A DNA stretch of 16,152 bases from Scleroderma bovista. Its lineage: Eukaryota; Basidiomycota; Agaricomycetes; Boletales; Sclerodermataceae. The position numbers and the translations under genes were made by a program. The stretch is taken from assembly GCA_037178675.1 (NCBI GenBank), contig JAYMGJ010000715.1:1-16152 (forward strand), in the 5' to 3' direction. The notes beneath the pieces are model-generated. The model saw only the letters and a list, made by a program, of their open reading frames with translations. It was not told the DNA's origin and made no database searches. Shown piece after piece: positions 1-6,898 of this stretch (within the stretch, counting starts at the first letter, position 1; every line of letters starts with the position of its first letter).

Positions 1-2206
1 TTCCATGCGACCCTCTGCAACTAAGATAGACATTCCTTCGACTCACGACATCACCGTTTACCTGCACAACACATTCTCTTCGTTTTTTAAGAAGATCCAG
101 GAAGAAATCAAGGTAATTGGGTGTTTATGTAGCTCTATCCATCATGTACTGAAGCCAAACCGTCACAGTCAACATCAGCTGGGCGTGTATCAACAACCAT
201 GGACCTTTGGTCTGTGGATCAAACGAAGGCATCTTTCCTCGGCATCACTGCACATTGGATCCATATCGACAGTATGTCCTCAAAGTGGACTTTACGAGCT
301 GAAGTCATTGCATTCTGGGGGATTTTGGGATCGCACACTGGAGACAATGTCGGGCGTTATTTTGTGGGGCTTTGCAAGCGGGCTGGGCTCATTTCTGTGG
401 GAGCCAGCAAGGTTAGACCAAGATTTCTTTTGTGTTGAATTTGACTTGACGAATATGCAACAGCTTTACTGTATCACTGCCGACAATGCCAGTAACAACG
501 ACATGACTTGTGAAACCATCGAGCGGCTTCTACATGCACGCAGGATCTATTCATTTGACCCATTCACTTGTCGCCTGTTCTGCCTTGCGCATGTCGTCAA
601 CCTAGGTGTCACTGATCTCATGGCTGCCATCACCAAAACTGCAACTGTTGAGACCACGTCAGCCATCTGGGAATATGACCCTATGCTCCCCGACAATCAT
701 GTACTTGGAGACTCTCTTGATGTGATCACTGCTGTGCGTACATTGGCCATCAAGGTTCGTTTATCTTTTCTGTGGCTGCCTTGTTGATCAATGATTAAGT
801 TTACCTATCAAATAGATTCAGTGCTCAGGCCAGCGGATTGAATATTTCAGAACACTTCAAGGAAGGTGTGGAATTGATCCTCCACGCATGATACCACTGC
901 ATAGCAATGTTCAATGGGGCACAGCAGACAAGATGCTTGCCCATGCATATGATCTTCGTCAGGTAAGTCTTTAGTCTTACCAATACTAATGTAGGAACTT
1001 ATACAGATTATTCTAGCCAATCAACTTATTCATCGCCTCTGCAGACAAGCTATTTGGTCCCATTACAACTATTTGACGTTCTAGGGATGGCCATGTTGAT
1101 AAACAAATCCCATGGACAGCGTTCACGCTCAAAGCCGCTGATTGGGAGCACATCAACAATATGCAGGCCATCATCTCAGATGCCAATGCAATCCAACAAT
1201 ATTTTTCAGCAGAGCAACATCCGACCCTCTGGCGTGTCGTTCCAGCGCTCGAAGAACTTCAAACAAGTTGGGAAGTGAAGCAGAACAATCCAAAGTATCA
1301 CCCATACCACTCTGCCATTGGCCGTGGTCTTGCCAAGATCGGAAAGTATTATAATAAACTTGATGATAAGCCGGTCTACGTTCTGGCACTTAGTAGGTTC
1401 AACTTGATTCTGATGCACTTTTATTTTGATTGTCTTGACAGTTCTCCATCCATACTACAAGTTGGATTACATTAAGATGGCTTGGGGAGGAGCTGAAGAA
1501 CAAGAACAGCAACAAGCAGCGGGTGATCCAAATTCAAAGAACTGGCACGATGAGGCATTGAAGATCATTGAGAATGCTATGCATGATTATTGGAAAGAAG
1601 CTCAGGAGGAATCCCACTGCCAACTTGTCGCCCATGGACAATCAACATCTGCATCTCAGTCATCTCCCACTACAGGCTCTGCCACCCTTGATTCCACATT
1701 TGATCAGCATCGCCGTGAGCTCCTGGAGAAAGCCGCTCGTGAGAACAGCACCTTGCTGGGTTGGGCCGCTGAATTACGCCGCTATCTCAGTGTGGTCATT
1801 GAAGATGCTTCGAAGGATATGGATATTATTGCATGGTGGGCGGTAAGTATCACTATGCTATTTCATGCCTCATATACTGACATAACATGCTCATGTGTAT
1901 CCAACTCTTTCACGTATCGCACAAGATGTTTGTGCAGTCCCTGCATCATCTGTCCCCTGTGAGCGGCTTTTTTCAGCTGGTGCCGAAATAGCTACAGATC
2001 GATGTTCCCGCCTTGGATCTAGTCGCTTCGAAGAACTTCAAATCATGAAGCACATGTGGAATTCCTCTCTCGTTGACCATGCTCAAGCCAATTCTTGCGA
2101 AGTCAAAGATATTCTCCTTCAAGATGTCAAGGAGTTGTACGAGCGCGATGAAGAATTGTCCAGGGATGATCAGATGGGTGATGTCGATGATGTCATCATG
2201 GTTTAG
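1..2206 (+). pseudogene. hAT-family transposase, 5'-truncated by the window edge, decayed
   Basis: A cut-and-paste hAT transposase, acting in the nucleus on its own transposon ends. Splicing in silico gives exons <1-112, 169-411, 464-754, 816-962, 1017-1392, 1442-1842 and about 1895-2206, separated by 49-61 nt GT-AG introns that restore the frame. Visible motifs in order: STTMDLWS with the first catalytic Asp, the WTLRAEVIAFWGILGSHTGDN block, ITADNASNND with the second Asp, IPLHSNVQWGTA, the LHPYYKLDYIKMAW block, and the C-terminal dimerisation motif VPCERLFSAGAEIATDR. Two lesions are seen: an in-frame TGA at 1074-1076 just before RDGHVDKQIPW, and no AG acceptor for the last intron (donor GTAAGT at 1843; the next AG after the donor is inside the last exon, near 1922). 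The start codon lies upstream of the window. Family assignment is confident; whether any splice form works is doubtful. Confidence 0.9.
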
Positions 2207-2269
2207 TTTGGGTATTGTATCATACTATGTCTGTGTGCCTTTCGTATGGTCAGTGAAATGTTATGCATG

Positions 2270-2458
2270 CACTATATCAAAAAAGACCGGTTTGGACCGG
2301 TCTGCAACCGGTCCTTGATTTCAATCTCAATGGTAAGGACCGAGACCGCAAGTTGGCCAACCAGTGCAGGACCGAGACCACAGTCCAGTCCTAAATGTGA
2401 TCAGTCCGGTCCAGTCCTCGGTCTTTCATCGGTCCTAGGACTGGACCTTAAAACACTA
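2270..2458 (+). repeat. hAT 3' subterminal repeats and terminal inverted repeat
   Basis: Downstream of the transposase stop there are three ACCGGT palindromes (2286, 2296, 2307), then repeated GGACCGAGACC and GGTCCAGTCC-type words in both orientations, ending at CTTAAAACACTA. Read from outside inwards the end is TAGTGTTTTAAGGTCCAG. Clustered short subterminal repeats next to a terminal inverted repeat are typical transposase-binding ends of hAT elements. The matching 5' end is outside the window. The right boundary at 2458 is set by comparison with the uninterrupted copy at 10445 onwards. Confidence 0.7.
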
Positions 2459-2466
2459 ACTTTGGT
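2459..2466. repeat. Candidate 8-bp hAT target-site duplication (right copy)
   Basis: ACTTTGGT directly follows the hAT end, and the same eight bases occur without any insertion at 10443-10450 in block B. hAT elements make 8-bp duplications. The left copy would lie upstream of this window, so this is a prediction only. Confidence 0.45.
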
Positions 2467-2646
2467 CATCTTAGGTCTATTGTCAAGCTTGAGAAGTCTT
2501 CTCTGGTCGTCTCTGTGTCCCCTGAGCCCTCAGCCTATGGTCCCTTCCTCCCAGATACTTGCCATGTCCATCTTCCTCTGTCGTTCGTCTCGCTTCCCTG
2601 GATGCATCGAATTCAATACTCTATCTACTTCCCTACTTTCAGATGA
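2459..2646 (+). pseudogene. 3' fragment of repeat-associated protein, split by the hAT insertion (block A)
   Basis: From 2461 an open frame reads FGHLRSIVKLEKS, then VVSVSPEPSAYGPF, HVHLPLSFVSLPW and ends at TGA 2644-2646. It matches the C-terminal part of the protein at 10148-10645: about 39 of 54 aligned residues are identical and most differences are conservative (K/R, V/I, L/I, D/E, S/T). That pattern supports real coding history. The frame is cut exactly where the hAT end lies, so its 5' part should be on the far side of the hAT element. I do not recognise a named domain; its place before an LTR-like region suggests the last gene of a retroelement, which is inference. Confidence 0.6.
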
Positions 2647-3276
2647 CATCCCCCAGCACCATGACAGTTATTCCCCCATTTTATAGTGCTATTAGGAAGA
2701 AGAACCCTCTCTCATTCTTTCCCAGAAGAGAGCTCGTCAAGGGAGCCCATGGTTGCGCTTCAGCGGCACTAGAACACATGCACTATACCTTAGTGTATGC
2801 TGACCCCCCAAAAGACCTCTGGACCCCTGGTACCCTTCTTGTGGCTGTTTTGTCTCGGATCAATCCCCCTATTAATCTCAGATCTTCCCCATTGTTGTCC
2901 CATCAAATTCCTGATGGTACACAGCCCCCCATCAAACTTCTTAGGCTGTGCATCAATGACTCCTTCTGCTGTGCAGTGACTCATCCCTTGCTTACTGATG
3001 CTCTCTTGTCATCAGTATTACTCTATCCCTTTCGCATTTTTGGTATATAACTCAGCTGATGACTCACTCCCTTACCAATCAATCTTGTCATGCAGCTTAC
3101 TCATTCCTTTACTCAGCAGCTTATTCATGCTCCCTATGCTTACTCATTCCTGCTTATCCCTTGCTTACTGATCGCTTACAAACCCCTTACAAAGCTCTTA
3201 CCAATCCCTTACCAATCCTTGACAAATTCTGCTTACTCCCTTCTCTTTTTGTACTTTAATGCTGTGCCCCCCCATG

Positions 3277-3284
3277 TATTTAAA
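3277..3284 (+). promoter_or_regulatory. TATA box of block A
   Basis: TATTTAAA, followed after 3 nt by a hairpin and about 50 nt later by a CT-rich stretch (CCCTCTCTCAGACTCTCTC), the usual look of a fungal initiation region. The equivalent TATATAAA is at 11410 in block B. Confidence 0.5.
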
Positions 3285-3287
3285 CCC

Positions 3288-3668
3288 CTGGGCTCAGCCC
3301 AGTGAAAAAAGACCCAATTGCACGAAATTATCCCTCTCTCAGACTCTCTCAATCAGTATCCCTTCAGTCTTTGAGTCCTTGTAGGCTTCAGTGAAGGTCT
3401 AAAGGCTCAATATTGTCAAGTTTATCCAAGTTATTCAAGATCTATTCTTTATACTAGGCTCAAGTGGAGTCTAGGCTTCATACCAGTCAATCTTCCTTGC
3501 CTCTGGACATCAGAGGCATCCCTACCCCTTTGCTGCACCAACCTCTAGGTGTAGTATCGCTACTTCAGTCTCAGTCAACCCAATGCCCGCTTTGACACTT
3601 CCTAGGCTTTAGGAAGAGTCCAGACCCCTATCCCCTTTGTCTTCTATTACTCCTGTACCCCAGGAGTA
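3288..3668 (+). other. Structured leader of block A: five hairpins
   Basis: Five inverted repeats follow the TATA box: 3288-3302 (CTGGGC/GCCCAG, loop TCA), 3382-3401 (TAG-CTTC/GAAG-CTA with an internal bulge, loop AGT), 3498-3518 (TGCCTCTG/CAGAGGCA, loop GACAT), 3594-3620 (ACTTCCT against AGGAAGAGT, one mismatch) and 3648-3668 (TACTCCTG/CAGGAGTA, loop TACCC). Hairpins occur in the same order in block B with different arm sequences. They could shape a leader RNA; that role is inference. Confidence 0.5.
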
Positions 3669-3875
3669 TCCTGCATCATCGTCTGCATCACCCTGTTGGT
3701 GTAGATCCCCTTCCCCCCTCCTCAGCACATCCTCTCTGGACACCACAGAGGTAAACCACCACTTGCACATTTTCGTAGTCCTTTGTTGGTGTTGTGTTTG
3801 GGTTATTACTCCGACCCAAATCCACACTTTGACTCACAGCAGGCCCGTACGAAGTGTGGAAAGACTGTGACTTAC

Positions 3876-4619
3876 CAATTGTAACTTGGTGTATTTGGCA
3901 TTGAACGACAATTGCATCAGCTCGTCTCTCATATTCTTGAGGATTTCATCCTCAATCTCCGCTAGGGAGAAACCCACAGGAGAACCGATGGTGTGGTGCC
4001 ACAGGCGTCGTTGTGGGGTGGCCTCGAAGAACTGCTCGCAAGACAGTTTCTCGTCTGGGAGCGGGTCCGTTTTTAGGCCTTTCTTGGCCATAGATGTTTT
4101 GACGAAAGAATGTGTACCGTCGTCCTGCCTTTTCCAAACATACATGTCATTGTCTGGGGTCGTGGCTACCTCTTCCATGTCGGAGATTCCCTGATTCGTG
4201 AAGTAGAAGAGTTCAATGTAATTCCCGCTTTCCATTTGCTTGAGTGCATATTTGGCAGGGAGGCAGATCAGGTCAACTGGGGCTTTGGCATTTGGGACTG
4301 GTATGAACTTTGTTTTGTGCTTTTTTCGCTCTTCGGCAAGAGTGGCATCTTTTTCAGCTTGGTCTTGCTGAAGGAGGACCTCTTCAGCAGCAGTGGTGAG
4401 GTGCCTGGCTGCTTCTTCTTTGTGAGCTTCTTCGGTGATAACCCTGTCCCACTCAGTTTTGTCTCTCTCATTGTTGATGGTCCAGAGGCACAGGAGAGCG
4501 GCGGCAACTAAATCCTCTGGCACGCCTGTGTCAGTGAGCGTGTGGCAGGCATCAGCATGCTGGTCTAGCATGAAATCAGGCCGGACAGCCTCATGAGGAT
4601 TGGGGTGATTGGGTGGCAT
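3876..4619 (-). CDS. Basidiomycete repeat-associated protein of unknown function (Gag-like layout), N-terminal exon
   Basis: An undamaged frame of 248 codons starts at ATG 4619 and reaches a good splice donor (GTAAGT, 3875-3870); without splicing it would run on to a stop at 3834 (261 residues). Residues about 52-104 are Glu/Lys/Ala-rich and probably coiled coil. Next comes KFIPVPNAKAPVDLICLPAK, then a conserved-looking core around YALKQMESGNYIELFYFTNQ (residues 124-143) and a C-terminal part with RRLWHHTIGSPVGFSLAEIE. The pattern 'proline-rich linker, xYAL/RKMxxGxY, L/FYFTNxG' recurs in repeated hypothetical proteins of agaricomycetes; I know no function. There is no signal peptide or membrane segment. 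The next exon is not clear: block A begins just beyond the donor and may have replaced it. CpG is frequent here, unlike the neighbouring dead transposons, so the gene is young, domesticated or unmethylated. Confidence 0.65.
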
Positions 4620-4722
4620 GATGATGGATGAAAAGAGGAAATGAAAGAAAGAAGTGGAGAGTGAGAGTGAGAGAAATGAGTTGAGTGATTCAAGACGTGA
4701 ACAAATGCGAAAGAAAGGGTGA
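4620..4722 (-). promoter_or_regulatory. Pyrimidine-rich leader upstream of the 4619 start
   Basis: Read on the minus strand, the bases just before the ATG are almost all C/T with repeated CTCACTCTC words. Fungal promoters and 5' leaders often have such CT-rich tracts near the transcription start. No TATA box is evident between the tract and the inverted repeat at 4723-4770. Confidence 0.4.
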
Positions 4723-4770
4723 GCTCGTCACGCACTGAGGGGGGGACTGGAGGTTCAGTGCGAGACGAGC
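4723..4770. repeat. 16-bp inverted repeat upstream of the minus-strand gene
   Basis: GCTCGTCACGCACTGA (4723-4738) and TCAGTGCGAGACGAGC (4755-4770) pair at 15 of 16 positions around a 16-nt G-rich loop. It lies about 100-150 bp before the start of the 3876-4619 gene. It may be a protein-binding site or the end of a small element; nothing decides this. The bases from 4771 to 4856 show no feature. Confidence 0.6.
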
Positions 4771-4856
4771 AGAAGGAAGAGGCAAGGCACCTTGCTTACC
4801 CAATGCGTAGACTATATTCTACGAGATGCCTCATGCCTTGGCTATCTTAGAAAGCC

Positions 4857-5268
4857 AATATTATGTTTTACAATTACATTCTGAATTAAATTCTACCCCT
4901 GTCAAAATATTGAAATTCCCACAGTAGGTTCCAGCCACTCTATCACATCAGCAAAACAGCAATTTACTCTACAGGCCTGTACAGAGTAAGGGTTACTGCA
5001 CAATGGGGGACCTACCTGTACAGTCATGTACAGATGGTACAGAGCAATGCATATGTGTTCCAATTGGTCCATAGATGAATTTTTTTTGGTCTGTACAAGT
5101 CTGTACCTCTGTAGTGTCTGTGCAAAAATGACTGTTTTGCTGATGCACCTACCCATCTGGGCTACTTTGTAAGTGAGCAGGTAACCCAAAACTAGCTACA
5201 GTGGAAATTTCAATATTTTGACATGGGTAGAAGTTAATTCAGAAAATGTAATTGTACAGTATAATATT
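4857..5268. mobile_element. Foldback MITE, about 410 bp
   Basis: The left arm 4857-4927 and the right arm 5196-5268 are near-perfect inverted repeats sharing ACAATTACATT, CTGAATTAA, TTCTACCC and GTCAAAATATTGAAATT. The pairing continues inside: CATCAGCAAAACAG at 4946 matches CTGTTTTGCTGATG at 5132. The element is therefore one long imperfect hairpin with no coding capacity, as in foldback-type miniature inverted-repeat elements. A target duplication was not identified. The transposase that moves it is unknown. Confidence 0.75.
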
Positions 5269-5325
5269 TCACAATTGTCTTTTGATTTATATTCTACCTT
5301 GGTCAAAACATTGAAATTTCCCATG
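5253..5325. repeat. Partial second copy of the MITE arm
   Basis: TATAATATTTCACAATT, TTCTACC and GTCAAAACATTGAAATTTCCCA repeat the left arm of the MITE (4857-4920) in the same orientation, with several differences. It overlaps the end of the right arm and stops at the solo LTR starting at 5326. It suggests a second, truncated insertion or an array of arms. Confidence 0.55.
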
Positions 5326-5525
5326 TGTAACAGGGTTGCTTGCTGATTATAAAATCATACTAGTATAATATTTCCATTGCTGTTAATGAGACAACCCTAA
5401 GGGCAAACAACCCAAAGAACTACCACATGTTGAGACTCTGAGGAGGGAAGTAGGAGTCAAGCGTCTTAGAGCGAAAACCCAAAGAGAGCTCAAATGGAGA
5501 GCCTCTGGGTGCTGGATTGCAACGG

Positions 5526-5533
5526 TATATATA
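5526..5533 (-). promoter_or_regulatory. TATA box of the solo LTR
   Basis: TATATATA, palindromic. The minus direction is assigned because the CT-rich leader and the LTR end lie on that side. Confidence 0.4.
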
Positions 5534-5684
5534 CTATACTACACATGTCCTGTGCGAGGCTATCCATGAGGCTGTATGCTGTATGGGGCAGTGAACACAG
5601 CTGCCATCCTGTGATAAGGCTATGCTAATGACATCAATGGATACAGCATGTACAGCACGAGGCTGTAGTCTAGACAGACCTACA

Positions 5685-5759
5685 GATAAGATGCACTAGA
5701 TAAGATACTACAGTATGATAAGATAAGATGTCATTTAATCACAGATTAGATAAGATAAA
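5685..5759. promoter_or_regulatory. Cluster of GATAAG motifs in the LTR U3
   Basis: GATAAG occurs at 5685, 5699, 5717, 5722 and 5749, GATAAA at 5754, and an outlying GATAAG at 5613. This is the core (HGATAR) bound by fungal GATA factors of nitrogen and light control. The cluster sits about 150-230 bp upstream of the LTR TATA box, a reasonable enhancer position. Binding is inferred from the motif only. Confidence 0.45.
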
Positions 5760-5775
5760 AAGTCAGACCGTTACA

Positions 5776-6390
5776 GTTAAGTTCATGAGCACTTGAGCCT
5801 TCCTGCCATTCTATCAGGCACACCTTGACTTGTTACCATAACCATCTGGATATTTTCCCATGGGAAAAACTAGAGGGCTGGTAGTAAAGATGGAGTGCAA
5901 TATTAGTCCTGTGAGTCATAATGAATGCAGTGTTAAATGCCTTCACACTGAGGGCCCCAACCCCGCTCACCATAAAGACCCACTGACTCCCTCTAGCCCC
6001 AACAATGGTTGCGGATCCCCTCATCAGGAAAATCACTTTGCTATGTAGCATAGCCACTGAAGTACAAAGTCACCCCAAGCCTTGGTAGTAATATGTCATA
6101 TCAGGCACATGTTATCCAGCACTATCAAGCTGTCACTGCGTGACACATAGCACATGGTTGCCACTAGAACTGACAGCATTGTCCTAATAGCTCACCATAG
6201 TCAACATAGCCTGTGTTCACGCTATGCATCTTCAAGAGCCCAGGTAGCCTACATTGTTGTCCTTACATAACCCACTCAAAAGACAAAAGTGCCAGGTAAT
6301 CATTGTACCCACAGCAGTACTAATCAGTCAGGGCCACAAATGTATCTAAGTCAATGTACGAGTTAACATGAAAGGTGCTTGCTAACTCCA
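5776..6390. other. Intergenic stretch without recognisable gene
   Basis: Open frames are short and lie in mixed-composition sequence with no family resemblance. The only structure seen is a perfect 16-bp palindrome, TTTTCCCATGGGAAAA, at 5853-5868, and a small GCTATG/CATAGC inverted repeat at 6040-6054. Confidence 0.5.
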
Positions 6391-6838
6391 TGTCAAGTCC
6401 GGGTCTACTCTGGTAGGGGGTCCGGTCAAGTCCGGACGAAAGCGGACAAGAGGGGAGGTCAGAGGTTTGGGCAGAGGTTAGCCTGGGCCAGAGTTGTGAC
6501 CATTTGGATTCAATGACAAGGGTGGTGAGCGTTGATCCCTTGTGTAGGTTCCAGTCAAACGGAGATGGAGACAGAGACAGACAGAGGAACGGGAGTAGTG
6601 ACTTAGATGATTTCAGACTGAGGTGTACAAGGTAAACTAGAGGGTACTTATACTAAGTAGAAACTAGGGTCAAGTACATACGGTGACAAGTAAACAACCT
6701 AATAGCTGACAAGGGATGACCAGAGTTAGGACTAGGTCAAGTCCAGTGAAAATAAAGTCAGGTCCAGGTAAAATAAATCAGGTCCGGTGAAAATGCTACA
6801 AGGTATAGGATATATTGAGTTCACGGAGAACTCATGTC
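6391..6838 (-). mobile_element. LTR-like repeat, 448 bp
   Basis: The segment begins TGTCAAGTCCGGG and ends GAACTCATGTCA, so it has TG...CA ends, and near-identical words (AACTCCATGTCAAG at 6384, AACTCATGTCAAG at 6829) occur at both edges. On the minus strand it carries three short tandem repeats, a TATAAG box near 6650 and then a CT-rich CTCTGTCTGTCTCTGTCTCC stretch, the order expected of a promoter. No internal retroelement sequence is attached. The edges are uncertain by several bases. Confidence 0.35.
6738..6798. repeat. Three 20-21-bp tandem repeats
   Basis: CAAGTCCAGTGAAAATAAAG, CAGGTCCAGGTAAAATAAAT and CAGGTCCGGTGAAAATGCTA follow one another at 6738, 6759 and 6779. They lie on the upstream side of the putative minus-strand promoter of the LTR-like repeat. 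Confidence 0.7.
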
Positions 6839-6898
6839 AAGGCAGGGCAGACGGCAAAGTGTAGTAAGAGTGAATGGGGTATAGACCAAGGGTCGTAC

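Larger units (their letters stand above)
2647..3830 (+). mobile_element. LTR-like region of block A
   Basis: Non-coding, pyrimidine-rich sequence similar in order and content to 10646-11975. It carries CTTACCAAT repeats (3071, 3197, 3208, plus looser CTTAC words), a TATA box at 3277, a CT-rich stretch, a hairpin-rich leader and a shared end around ACCACCACTTGCACATTTT. The promoter orientation is +. Exact LTR termini were not found: no certain TG...CA pair or target duplication. Open frames here (for example 2559-3050) are low-complexity Ser/Pro/Leu-rich and look like by-products. It could also be the promoter and leader of a different repeat class. Confidence 0.55.
5326..5775 (-). mobile_element. 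Probable solo LTR, promoter facing left
   Basis: The segment opens with TGTAACAGGGTTGC and closes with CAGACCGTTACA, giving a 6-bp terminal inverted repeat TGTAAC/GTTACA with the TG...CA ends of LTRs. Read on the minus strand it has an AT-rich U3 with repeated CTTATC, a TATATATA box (5533-5526), then a CT-rich leader. Size (450 bp) and layout fit a Ty1/copia-type LTR. No internal region is attached. The flanking 5-mers (CCATG and GTTAA) do not match, so the boundaries, or an intact target duplication, are not confirmed. Confidence 0.5.

Noticed and set aside
2559..3050. Plus-strand open frame of 163 codons in block A
   Set aside because: It overlaps the better supported protein frame at its start in another phase and then continues in T/C-rich non-coding sequence; block B has no matching frame.
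3609..3827. Minus-strand 72-codon acidic frame as the last exon of the 4619 gene
   Set aside because: No convincing acceptor joins it to the donor at 3875, and the sequence is shared with block B, where the frame is not kept.
4902..5189. Minus-strand 95-codon frame
   Set aside because: It lies within the foldback MITE and reads its inverted arms.
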